DNA of 21,812 nucleotides from Ectocarpus siliculosus (GCA_000310025.1 FN649743.1:3660513-3682324); one strand, 5' to 3'. Shown: positions 8,940-18,313, numbered from the stretch's first letter. The notes: generated by a model from the letters alone, not told the origin. Translations and numbers: made by a program.

Positions 8940-10554
8940 CGTTTGCTGTGGCAAGCCAGATATGCCATGGGTTGAATGGGCATCCCGGGTGTGTAACTTG
9001 CCTGACGTAACCTGATGGAGTGTGTGTGTATCGCAGGTGTTCTCTTTTTCTATTTTAATGTGGCAGCAGTAGTGGTGGACGATGTGCTACAATATCATAC
9101 GCACCTTTTCTCTTTTTTATAGCTACTCGGTCGATTAGCTGCTGGATTGTTGTCCTTGACGACAGCAGTGTGCCATACCTAGTTTGCACGTTTACCCGCA
9201 ACAATAATAGTAAGAACGAATGGGGCTACCGTGTGTATGAGAGTTGATTCCGAAGAGGGTGGACGTCGCTATTTGCAGAGAACATTAAATGCCGCTGAGA
9301 AAACGTGCGAAGTGCGTGATTGATTCTTATTGGCCAACACCGAAGCGCGGCTGAATTCTGATTGGCCAAACGGTGCGAGAATATTACGTCGTCTTGAAGC
9401 GGCGGCGTGATCCACGCTGGCTATCACCCCCCCCTGTTCCTTTGGCCGGTGCGTGGATGATTGATAGTCGTAATGTATGCAGTTACCCGGTGAGAGTGGC
9501 TTTATCGTGGTGTTGGAACTTCAAACGTTGTTCCTCTTGCAACGATTCAGCCCTTCGCGGAGTAAACCTTTCGTCGTGTTACCAAGCTTCAGTGGTTCGT
9601 CCGCCGGTGGATGGTGGCTGGGCAACAGGCCAGACGCGACAACATTCCGCCACTGCTGTGTCGACGAACAGCGCGTATGTATCTCCTTCGAAAACATTTT
9701 CCTCCGCCGTTTTCTTGCAACGGGGCGTTCTGTTTTGTGTGGGTTCATCGCTGGGGTGTTTGCCGGCGGGTGTGCGCAAGGGGCAAATGGCAGCTTGTGG
9801 GTCTGAACATTAGACTGCCCTGGGCCACGGCTTCTTCCCGGACTCAATTTTCTCTCGACGAGGCGAGCCGTAAGACTTGGTGTCCCCTGTGTCGGGAGTG
9901 TTCAGGCGCGGTCACCGCCGGGGACCTGGGATTTCGTAAGCTAAGAGAAAAGCACACAGGCACTTGGCGCCCCGAAAAGCTCTCCTCCATCTGAGAGGAC
10001 CGTTGCCTGTGGTCTCTACTGTAGACGCCGAAGACTCAGCGCGGCCTCTCCCTAAAAAGGGAATAGCGGCGGACACTCTTGTCTAGCGACATGCCTAATA
10101 CCTTGATCGCTTTTTCGACAACAGCTAACCACTTGCAGTGCTTGCAGTGGATGGTTGCATTTCCCCTTACTACCCCTATAGCTGTTATCTTTCTAGCCTA
10201 CACCCCCATTTCCTCCTCGCACTTGGTTCTTCTCAGCCAATTCTCAAACGTTTGTTGCGTACCCGGCCTTCAAAAACGGCGGGGTGGCGAACAGGGAGGA
10301 GGTCGTCAAAGGACACAAGCCGATAAAGTCGGCGTTGGGGGGCAATTTGTGAAACTTGTGTTTGGACGAGCCGTGCAAAGAACAAAACAAGAGATAACAT
10401 TGGACAAATAATATCTTCCCACTTGGAACACAAGGCACGCGTTCACAACGCTAGACGGAGGCAACTTTGTAGGGCAAGTGTGAATTCTAGCCAACACCTA
10501 ATAACAACTTCATCACGCACCAGCATCTTTGAGCGTGTGTGTGTGGGGGGGGGG
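8940..10554. other. stretch without a recognisable gene
   Basis: Open frames such as 9373-9813 show no domain or exon structure that I recognise. The notable content is a duplicated ATTGGCCAA motif (9321-9370). A (GT)n/(G)n run leads directly into the assembly gap. Confidence 0.55.
9321..9372. promoter_or_regulatory. duplicated ATTGGCCAA (inverted CCAAT) motif
   Basis: TGATTCTTATTGGCCAACA and TGAATTCTGATTGGCCAAAC form two ~20-bp direct repeats 32 bp apart, each holding ATTGGCCAA (9329-9337 and 9361-9369), an inverted CCAAT box within a near-palindrome. No gene start is identified beside it. Confidence 0.4.
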
Positions 10555-10654
10555 NNNNNNNNNNNNNNNNNNNNNNNNNNNNNNNNNNNNNNNNNNNNNN
10601 NNNNNNNNNNNNNNNNNNNNNNNNNNNNNNNNNNNNNNNNNNNNNNNNNNNNNN
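10555..10654. other. assembly gap (100 N)
   Basis: Exactly 100 N, a common placeholder for a gap of unknown size. The left edge ends in (GT)n then ten or more G, and a 16-G run lies 68 bp to the right, so G-rich repeat DNA probably stopped the assembly. Confidence 0.98.
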
Positions 10655-10710
10655 AACGTGTAATTTTTTCCCAGCCTGAATTATCAATTTCTCCGGGCCC
10701 CGGCTTTTTT

Positions 10711-10738
10711 GGCGGTGGGGGTGGGGGGGGGGGGGGGG
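10711..10738. repeat. G-rich tract
   Basis: GGCGGTGGGGGTGG runs into a 16-base G homopolymer (10723-10738). It could form G-quadruplex DNA and is prone to sequencing error. Confidence 0.8.
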
Positions 10739-11263
10739 ATGCTTCGGGCAATGGGAGAACCTCAAGCCCCCCCCCCGAGCTTATCGCTCCACTCCGTCCT
10801 GGTACTCTAGGGGTGCGAGATCAATGGTCTCTATTACGACTCCGGCATGGGTTTACATTTTGAGTACAACCCAACCCCCCATCCCATCCCATCCCAAACG
10901 CCTGCATGCACCGTTTCGCACTCTCCCGACTATACTGGGGTGGTACTTTCTCCCGCTGCTGCTTCTACACCAGCGGGGCGACGTAATTTTCCTCGGGAAG
11001 GCTTTGCAAATGAACCGGAGGCGATCTCGGCCGGCGTTACAGGGAACCTCGTCGTAACCACCTCGCCTTCGTTGGCATCGACCGTCAGCCCAGAAGACAG
11101 GCCTGGCGATGGGCGAATGCACAGCGGCGGAGAAAAAACGAGGGAAGAAACAAACAAGTCCTGTTGTTGCATGTACAAAAAGTTTTTAACAGAAAACTGA
11201 CTCCGGTTATCCCCGAAAATCCAGTCGATCGACAACCTCCACAGAACGAAAAGAGGGCAGATC
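10739..11263. other. stretch without a recognisable gene
   Basis: No PPR motif or other domain is visible on either strand, although this is where an additional 3' exon of the minus-strand PPR gene would lie if it exists. A CCCATC-type short repeat occurs near 10875-10900. Confidence 0.5.
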
Positions 11264-11411
11264 TCTGTCTCTGCCTCTCTTTCTCTCTGCCTCTCTGCCT
11301 CTCTGTATCTCTGTCTCTCCTGTCTGTCTGTCTGTCTGTCTCTCTTTTCACATCGCAATCCTTCCCTTCCGGCAGTCTCTCTTTTCACATCGCAATCCTT
11401 CCCTTCCCGCA
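11264..11411. repeat. CT-rich microsatellites plus a 37-bp tandem duplication
   Basis: Runs of CTCTCTGC/CTCTGT and then CTGT (about 11264-11343) are followed by a unit copied twice with period 37 bp (11338-11374 and 11375-11411), with core TCACATCGCAATCC. The annotated stop of the minus-strand PPR gene lies in the leftmost unit. Because 37 is not a multiple of 3, the two copies are read in different frames. Confidence 0.85.
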
Positions 11412-12671
11412 GTGCTTCCGTCCCCACCCCCCACGCCCGCCAACTCACCCGCTGCATCGCCGCTCTCCCCCGCGGGCAGCAGCCCCAGACTCGCCGCCTC
11501 CGCCCGCAAACCGGCGGCATCGTCCAACCGTCCAGCCATCTCGCACGCTCGGATGGCAGTCGCGAAGCTCACGTAGTCCGGACGTACAGCGTCCCCACCA
11601 CCGCTGCCGCTGATTTCCCCAAGCAGGCCAACCGCTCGTTCCCATTCCCCCGCATCGCCCAGCGCCGACATAACCGAGTTGAAGCTGACCACGTCTGGCG
11701 ACACGCCCAGCTTGGCCATTTCCCTCAGGAGCGACAGGGAAAGCTCCCACTGCCCGCTGCGGCCACAGGCGGTCATGGCCGCGTTGTAGCTGATCCCGCT
11801 GGGCGTGATGCCGACCGTGGGCATCTCGCGGAGGAGCAGCACCGCCCGCCGGTATTCCCCCGCACGCCCGCACGCCGCGATGGCTGCCGTGTAGGTGGTT
11901 ACGTCCGGACGCGAGGTTGTTCTCGTTGTCGACGACGACGGGATCTCCAGGCCCACGTCGGCCTCCATCTCTCTCAGAATCCCAACGGCTTCCTCGAAGC
12001 GGCCGGCTTCTCCGCAGGCCTTGATGGCCGCGTTGTATGCCCCCACGCCCAGCTTTCCCTCTCCCTTCTTCAGGGCTCTCAGGAGGTTCAAGGCCTGTTC
12101 CCACTCGCCCGCGAAGCCGCAGGCGGCGATGGCGGAGGTGTACGACGTCGCGTTCGGGGCGATTTTTTCTGCGAGCATGCCTCGCAGGAGCGTCAGGGCC
12201 TCCCGCCACTCCCCCGCGCTCCCCGCGGCCTGCATGGCCGCGTTGAACGTCGCGACGTTGGGTCTGCAGTAGAAAAAGCGGCCCGTTTCCGCCTCTCTGC
12301 TGCTGCTGCCGCCGCCGCCGCCGCCGCCGCTGTTTCCGCCACCGCCACCGCCTCTCCTTCGGCCTGATACCGGTGCTGCGGCTGCCGGTACCCTACCTGA
12401 CCTTGCTGATATCGCGGGACCTTCGACGTTTCTTCGTCGCGCTGTTCCGGCGGCGGCAGCAGCCGCTGCACCCCCTCCCGCCTCTCCTGTCCGCCGTGCC
12501 CCCGAAGAGGACCACCACGGAGAAGACGTCGGCGACGACGTCGCCTGCAGCATCTCCCTCAGCAAGCCCCCGGCCTCCTCCCACCGGCCGCTCTTCGCGC
12601 ACGCCGTGACCGCCGAGTTGAAGCAGACCACGTCCGGCTTGACCCCGGCCTGGGGCATCTCGCGCAAGAAC
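11348..12671 (-). CDS. PPR gene (minus), exon 6
   Basis: The acceptor GGCGCAG| plus G completes Arg, then FLREMPQAGVKPDVV continues motif 8. It encodes motifs 9-16. Two doubts remain. A strong acceptor (TTTTTCTACTGCAG, ending 12264) sits inside the low-complexity insert at about 12270-12547. A GTGAGT donor (11448-11443) lies just after the last PPR motif, so the exon may end near 11449 and the final repeat-derived residues up to the TGA at 11350-11348 may not be translated. Confidence 0.82.
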
Positions 12672-15600
12672 CTGCGCCGGGGATGTTGTTGTTGTTAGGA
12701 AAAATAAACACAAACCCAGAGAGACTACCCATTCGAAATATAATCACAGTCGAACGGGATGTGTTGGAGTCTTTGCGGTGAATCGAGGGAAACCGGCTGG
12801 GTACTGGGCTTATTTCGAGTCTATCTAAGCCTACACACTGAAAATTGTTTGTTGTTGTTGTTGTTGTTGTCTTCACATTAAATATCGTTCCGGTCTCTGC
12901 TCCGTGGCATAGGGAAAAAAACACCAGTAGTCGCACAAGAAAACGACCACCAATGGCATACAGCAATCAATCACGACTACGGTATGCGTTTACTGTCCCC
13001 TCCCACACACACACACCTCAACGCCTCCTCCCACTGCCCACCCTCCCCGAGAGCGGTGATCACGGCCGAGTACGACACCGCGTCGGGCCGAAACCCGACC
13101 CGGAGCATGCTGATCTCTCGAAAGAGGTCGACGGCCCGCTCCCATTGGCCGGCCCGCCCGCAGGCCGAGATGACGGAGGTGTAGACCATCGAGTCCGGGG
13201 TGATGCCCACGATGGGCAGCTCGCGCAGCAGCTCCACCGCGGCGTCGCCCTGGTTGCAAGTGGCGCAGGCGGTTATGGCGGCGCCGTAGCTCACGAGTCC
13301 CGGGGCCAGGCCCTCAGTGGTTATCTCTCTCAGCAAGGATATCGCCCTCTGCCACTGCTTGCATCTGATCAAGCAGGGGGTTCCAACAGGGCATCATAAG
13401 GTAGACCAGTTCTGACAAGTAGGAGCTCCAAAAGGCACCATAGGCTAAAACCAGTGCTTATGATATAGCCAACCAACAAAAAGAAGCATTGCAATGCTGT
13501 ACGATAAATAATGCACATGCTACGATATAGAAGTACTTCACAGATGAACCTGGCGAGAAGAAGCAAGAGATGAAGAAAGGGCTATCAAATACCCACCCCG
13601 GGATCAGCCTTCCGCTCAATGCCAAAGTTAAGGAAGGTTTATAGCGGGTGTTCCCCAAAGCTCACGTTTTACCCCTCATGTCCTGCATGGTCACGCGACG
13701 AGAATGGCCGCATGCCGATGCAAAAAGCACGAGTTCATGAACCAAACCCACGGCGAAAAACACAGCAAAGACAGAAAGACATGCGATGCCGCCAGTTTCC
13801 TCGAGAAAAAGGCATGTGGTACACGAGAAAGATATTCCCTACAGCTTATCCTATTGGTCAACAAAGACATTCCCGACAGCTAAACTCCTATTGGTCAACA
13901 CACCTTCTGAACACAACTCGCGCCTCTATCTCTCTCTCTTTCGCTTTCCCTGGTATCTACGTACGGTTGCAACACTCCAAGAAAACATTCTGTGAATACC
14001 TTCCGCATGCGGTGATGGCAGCGTTGAAGCTGGCAACGTCGACTGGAACATCAGGGTCCTCACGCATGTCGCGCAGCAGCTGCAGCGCCATCTCGAGCTT
14101 GTCCCCGTTTCCGCACGCCGTTATGGCAGCCCTGAACCAACGAAAACAGCACCCGTGCAGGGTCAAGAGCGCACAACGCGGGGGACGATTTACGTATGTG
14201 CGTCTGGAGAATCTGTCTTAGCTCTCGGGTGACCGCTGCAACCTGCCGTCGTGCAATAGATCTACTTAATCAACAAATTCAGGCTCAAAAAGTGGCAAAC
14301 ATCAAGAAATAGGCCAAACAAATAACAGGTGTTTAGACAAAAACCCTGCACTACAACCGATGTCGTCCATGTTGGTTTACCCCACCACCATACAAATAAA
14401 CGAACCTCGTGCAAAAAGAGTGAAACACGACGCTGAGACCGTTCGAGTGGCAGTGGCACGACGCTGAAACCGTTCGAGTGGCACCCCCTCTCCCCCCCTC
14501 CCAGCCTGCAACTGTGCCCCGCCTCTGCCTGAAACCCTGGTGTCGCATTCGTTACCTGTACACGAAGCTATCCGGCTTTATTCCAGCAGCGCGAAGGTCG
14601 TCCAAGACACGGAGGGCGGCCTCCCACTCCCCCGCACCCCCCGCGGCGTCGATTGCCGCGCTGAGGCAGTGCAGGTCGGGCTTCAACCCCCCGGCTTCAT
14701 CGCCGATGGTCTTCATCCTCTCGAGCACCTTGGGCGAAGTGATAGGTCGTCAACGACACAACGCGAGGTTATACGAACGTTCAAGCGACGCGAAAGGATC
14801 GTCGCAGGTTGCCCAGCTGTGCGTGTTGGTTAACGCGACGGCACGAATGCAGCAAGAGCAAGGACATACCGCGAGTAGGCGACGTGAGATATCACATTCC
14901 CTGGGTTGACCTTCAAAGCTTGATCACCCCACAGAAGAAAGAATGGCGGAGTCGAACATGGCGGTGTTGGGATCGTCTCGTCGAGAGCTTCCCGAAAAAA
15001 TAAAGTGCCCTGTTCTAAAAAAAAAAGCCACACACACATACGCACACACACCTCTAGCGCCGCCTTGCCTTGGCCGCACCTCCCGCAGGCCGTTATCACC
15101 GCGCTCATCGTGTTCACGTTCGGGGTGAGCTCCCCACCGCCCCCTTCCTCCTGCGCCGCCGCCATCATCCTGTCAAGAACCTCAAGGGCCTCCCTCCACC
15201 GCTTGCACTTGGACATGGTGGTGATGCACGCGGTGTACATGTACACCGTCATCGGCTCGGCTCGGGGGGCGACGGCCGCTGATGTGGAGGCGGCGGCGGC
15301 CGCGGTGGCGGCGGCGCGCCCTTCCGCGGCGTCTAGCTCGCGGAGGACGGCTTTCCAGTCCCCGCTGGACTCCATGGCCTTGACCTATTGTCGTTGCAAG
15401 TACCACGCATCAAGAACAGCAGCAGCTTAATGGCAGCACACCCAGATGTTGTTGCTGCTGTGGTGGTTGTCGTTGTTTGCAGGCAAGAAACCCAGGCTCG
15501 GCTAGCAATTAGTACGCAGCACGCCCGATTGGTGTTGTTGATGTTGTTTGCAGGCAAGAAACCCAGGCTCGTGTGTATATTGGTTCTTAAAACGCTTCTG

Positions 15601-16641
15601 CGCGACGCGCAAGAGAATAATGCCTCCTTCCTGCCCATGTCCGTGATGGCTACCGGAAGAGTTTGACACGGCTGCTCAAGGGTTGTTTATACTTGAGTTT
15701 ATTCGACACGGTTATGGGCGTAAACGACCCAAAAACACGCGTGTTTTCTTTCGCTGGGTCTTGCGGTGTACATACCATGTCACCGCCGTACCATCAACGG
15801 TTTAGCGAGGCGAGCGAGGGGGGTGGCTCTTCCTGACATGAAAGAAAACATGAACCGGCTCTCGGTGCCAATACTTAAATCACGGCTCGACTTTGCATGC
15901 GTGCTACAAAGGACAATGGAGACAGAAAACTACTGCGGTGGTTTGCCGTGTTGTGATGCTTGCTGAAGTGGTGAAGAACAACAGACTCCGCTGCCGCTGC
16001 TGTGTCAAGTTGTATCTAAATAGTGTACATACAGGATTGCATGTGTGTACATGATCTGTGTGAGCGCAGGAAGCGTGCATGGGCTGCAGAGAGCATGAAC
16101 AGCAGCAGGTACAACAAACATATAGGACGGAGAGACTCGCAACGAACGCTACCACACCCCATGCGAGCTACAAGAGTAGCCGAAAGGGTGGTGGTCACCC
16201 GGGGCCCAACTAGGTCAGCCAATCCGGAGATGGCACAGCCGCAGCAGTACACAGCCGTTCAACGACACACACGCACACCTTCTTCACAAACAAGCGAGAG
16301 TGCGGGTTGTCCGTGCCCCTCCTTCGCCGGACCTGCGCACCACCCCCAACGCTTTCTGTGCCATTAGGACGTGCCGCGCTAGTACTCCCGGCTCTGGAGC
16401 TCCTCCTCGAGTAGCCGCCAGCAGACACGCTCATCAAAGAGACAGCGCGCTGGCTCCCGCTGCTGCTGTCTGGTGTTGTTGCGCCGCACGTCGCACAACC
16501 GCCGAGAGCAGAGCCACCACCCCGAGGACGTGGTGTGGCAGACCCGACGCCGTTGTGGTACCATGGTGCTCGCGGCCGAAGGATTCCGAGAAATCCTACC
16601 CCTGGGTCGAAGCGTGCAGTCGGGAGGGACACGAAAGCCAT
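11348..16641 (-). CDS. pentatricopeptide-repeat (PPR) protein, 6 exons, ~16 PPR motifs
   Basis: On the minus strand the exons are 16641-16279, 15384-15052, 14728-14556, 14131-14000, 13364-13017 and 12671-11348 (2673 nt, 890 aa). All five introns have GT..AG ends and phases that agree (0, 0, 2, 2, 2). Residues 1-121 start MAFVSLPTARF and are low in complexity, suiting an organelle-targeting leader; which organelle is not clear. After a DWKAVLREL helix, about 16 PPR motifs run from about 166 to 845, many of the form NAAITACGRAGEWERA..LLREM..G..PD, of P-class length. PPR proteins bind organellar RNA one base per motif in editing, splicing, stability or translation. No DYW, SMR or RRM domain is visible. 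Motif 9 carries a ~90-residue Ala/Gly/Ser-rich insert that could be an unspliced intron. The last ~30 residues are read from simple repeat, so the true C-terminus is doubtful. A divergent paralogue starts 215 bp away. Confidence 0.88.
13017..13364 (-). CDS. PPR gene (minus), exon 5
   Basis: The acceptor is CTTGATCAG| and the first A completes Arg. The exon encodes CKQWQRAISLLREI, AAITACATCNQGDAAVELL, SVISACGRAGQWERAVDLF and AVITALGEGGQWEEAL, four PPR segments. The donor is GTTGAG|GTGTGT, phase 2. Confidence 0.9.
13381..13470. repeat. 45-bp degenerate tandem repeat in PPR intron 4
   Basis: TTCCAACAGGGCA..CATAAGG..ACCAGT and CTCCAAAAGGCACCATAGG..ACCAGT recur with period 45 bp (CCAGT at 13406 and 13451). 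It is a two-copy degenerate duplication. Confidence 0.65.
13834..13905. repeat. 35-bp tandem repeat with CCTATTGGTCAACA, PPR intron 4
   Basis: Two units (13834-13868 and 13869-13905) share ATTCCC-ACAGCT and CCTATTGGTCAACA. Each unit contains an inverted CCAAT box. Confidence 0.8.
14000..14131 (-). CDS. PPR gene (minus), exon 4
   Basis: The acceptor TTGGTTCAG| joins a single G to complete Arg; the exon encodes AAITACGNGDKLEMALQLL and FNAAITACG, then splits another Arg codon at GGAAG|GTATTC, phase 2. Confidence 0.88.
14426..14485. repeat. 31-bp tandem repeat in PPR intron 3
   Basis: CACGACGCTGA, ACCGTTCGAGTGGCA recur at 14426 and 14457 with a single internal difference, so the duplication is recent. 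Confidence 0.85.
14556..14728 (-). CDS. PPR gene (minus), exon 3
   Basis: The acceptor is CGCCCAAG| (14729) and the donor TACAG|GTAACG. The exon starts VLERMKTIG, completing motif 2, then encodes motif 3 (AAIDAAGGAGEWEAALRVL) and ends within an Arg codon (AG|G), phase 2. Confidence 0.87.
15052..15384 (-). CDS. PPR gene (minus), exon 2
   Basis: The acceptor is GACAATAG| and the exon starts GTC AAG GCC ATG. It encodes DWKAVLRELDAAEGRA, an Ala-rich linker, PPR motif 1 (VYMYTACITTMSKCKRW) and the start of motif 2 (AVITACGRCGQGKAALE). The donor is CTAGAG|GTGTGTGTG, phase 0. Confidence 0.87.
15474..15572. repeat. ~28-bp direct repeat in PPR intron 1
   Basis: GTTGTTTGCAGGCAAGAAAC followed by CCAGGCTCG occurs at about 15472-15500 and again at about 15544-15572, each preceded by GTTGTTG-rich sequence. 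The two copies are identical over about 29 bp. Confidence 0.8.
16279..16641 (-). CDS. PPR gene (minus), exon 1: N-terminal leader
   Basis: The exon opens at ATG 16641-16639 (MAFVSLPTARFDPGVGFLG) and ends TTTGTGAAGAAG|GTGTGC, phase 0, after 121 codons. It is Ser/Gly/Arg-rich with no PPR motif. The start is supported by the divergent paralogue, which begins MAFIALP. The next in-frame codon used upstream would be TTG, so this is the first ATG. Confidence 0.75.
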
Positions 16642-16856
16642 GGCATCCAGGGGAGGCTGCTGTGTGCGAGGTTGAGGTGGCCGCTCAAGTGCAGTGCTCA
16701 ACAGCTCAACAGCAGTAGTGCTCGTGGAGGGGATCGGCGGTCAAGAAAGGAGAGGGGGTATGGGGTGCGGTTTGTCGACACCTGCGGAGGGCCAGCGCAG
16801 CATCACACACTTGCGCCGCTGACCTGCGCAGCGCACACGTGCCAACACCACCGGCC
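16642..16856. promoter_or_regulatory. divergent intergenic region between head-to-head PPR genes
   Basis: 215 bp separate the start codons of the two PPR genes, so this must contain both 5' untranslated regions and a shared or back-to-back promoter. A CACGTG palindrome lies at 16836-16841. I see no TATA box. Confidence 0.6.
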
Positions 16857-17509
16857 ATGGCCTTCATCGCGCTTCCCAAGCTGTCCCACGGCAGCAGCAA
16901 CACCGCCGGCAGTTGGTTGCCGCACGCGACGCAGAACAGATGGCGACCCCCCGCCGTGAGCAGCGGCAGCAACAGCGTCTCGTTTGTTGCCGACACAGGC
17001 AGACCACGCACGTCTCGAGCAACCGCTGCTATCATGAGCATGTTAACAGAGCCAGGAGCCGCCAACGTTGCCTCCAGTAGCAGTAGCAGTGATAGGAATC
17101 CCTCCCCAGGAGCAGGAGGTCTTGGCGCGAAGGCCTCGACTCAATCTGCCGCAGCAAGGACGAAGAGAGAAAAGGGCAGCAGCAGTTTCTCCCAGCGAGG
17201 ATCAGCAGCAGGAGGACCGCGCACCGGCAGGGCGCTGTCACGCGACGGCCGCGCGAGCTTCCGCACGAAACTCGCGCTGGACAAGATCGACGCGGTCAGG
17301 AAGGACGACTGGAGGAGAATCCTGGTCGAGCTGGACAAGGCGGAGCTCGCGGAGGGGAGGGCGACGACGAACAACGCAAAGGCGCCCGCCGCGGCGGTGT
17401 CGACCTTCGTCTACAGCAAGTGCATCTCTCGCATGGCCAAGTGCTTCCGCTGGGGCGAGGCCCTCGACATCTTGGCGAGGATGGCAGAGCTGGGGGCCAT
17501 GCCTAACTC
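16857..17509 (+). CDS. PPR protein paralogue, first exon (rest not in window)
   Basis: The ATG at 16857 opens MAFIALPKLSHGSSNTAGSW, like the MAFVSLP start of the minus-strand gene; upstream the frame offers only GTG. A Ser/Ala/Gly-rich leader runs to about residue 140. Next come DDWRRILVELDKAE (about 150-163, against DWKAVLRELDAAE in the other gene), an Ala-rich linker and one PPR motif (VYSKCISRMAKCFRWGEALD, from about 185). The exon ends CCTAACTC|GTGAGTGATG at 17509/17510, phase 2 (217 codons plus 2 nt), in the PPN/PNS turn where a second motif should begin. No further PPR exon is visible to the window end: the following DNA holds an inverted-repeat element and a 3.2-kb LINE. Later exons may lie beyond the window, or the gene may be truncated. 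A leader-plus-linker of this design suggests an organellar RNA-binding protein. Confidence 0.8.
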
Positions 17510-17652
17510 GTGAGTGATGGAGTCTCAGAAAAATGTTGCGTGGAAAATCACGGAACTGATGCTTGACGTCGGCGAGAATGCACAGCTGGGTTGTTGCCAC
17601 GTATTGCGACGTGCGTTGCAACCCAGCAGCAGCAGCAGTTGCGTGTACCGCA

Positions 17653-17852
17653 GGTTGCGGAAGATATCACACCCCCGGGACCGATTTTCCAACTACTCGA
17701 CGACGACAAGGGTGCCAAAACCAAACGTGTTTTCGGAGGGTTCTCGACAATGACGGCACCAACGCCGCAATTGTCGACACGGTCGCTGTTTTTGTTGCAT
17801 AGTAATCGAGCTTTGAAAAATCGGTCCAGGGGGTGTGCTATCTTACGCAACC
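17653..17852. mobile_element. ~200-bp inverted-repeat element, copy B (MITE-like)
   Basis: The left terminus GGTTGCGGAAGATATCACAC then CCCCGGGACCGATTTT (17653-17688) is nearly the exact reverse complement of the right terminus (17817-17852: AAAATCGGTCCAGG, GGGTGTGCTATCTTACGCAACC). Terminal inverted repeats are about 36 bp at high identity and extend further as AAGCTCGATTACT-like sequence on the right. No transposase is present. No clear target-site duplication is seen. The ends are better preserved than in copy A (2961-3157). Confidence 0.82.
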
Positions 17853-18313
17853 AATTGAAGTCGCATGCATCATGCGTCGTGTTCATGCACCCTGCGGGCG
17901 TGTGGATGAGCCCGTCGTCTTGCAAAGCAGCGGCAGCGTTTCACACACCAGTCGTGGTTGATCGGTCTACGCGCTAGAGAGAGGACGGTGACATGAGTAG
18001 TGACTGCTTCACTGCTTTGTCCTCAGGGGGATTTGCTGCCGTTCGGTGCCTGCCCTACTGGATCTCACGGACGGTATAAAAGCGTACCGTGTACAACATG
18101 TTGTCCAAGGTTTCAAATAGCACGCAGCAACATACATATATTTAGTGCATGTACGATACAGCTTCATCCAATATTTTCATGATATTTTTTAGTCCAATGG
18201 GCTCGAATTGATCGGTTGATGCTGTGGAGGTTATGTACATTCAGGGCTTTTCGCTTGAAAGTGTGAATTTATTGCCGTGATTTGAGAGAAATCCCGCTGG
18301 AGGTAAGCCTACG

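Noticed and set aside
9373-9813. 146-aa plus-strand frame
   Set aside because: No recognisable domain, and comparable overlapping frames exist on both strands; left as unsupported.
11895-12272. Plus-strand frame opposite the PPR exon
   Set aside because: It is the complement of PPR repeats with a regular repeat echo; the minus-strand reading gives clear PPR motifs and consistent splice phases.
12950-13011. Possible further LINE-tail fragment (CACGACTACGGTATGC then CCCCTCCC)
   Set aside because: Only about 14 bases match well and the neighbouring blocks are out of register; chance cannot be excluded.
18180-18300. Candidate exon between TATTTTTTAG and GGAG|GTAAGC in the plus-strand PPR gene
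   Set aside because: All three frames contain stops, so it cannot be a coding exon.
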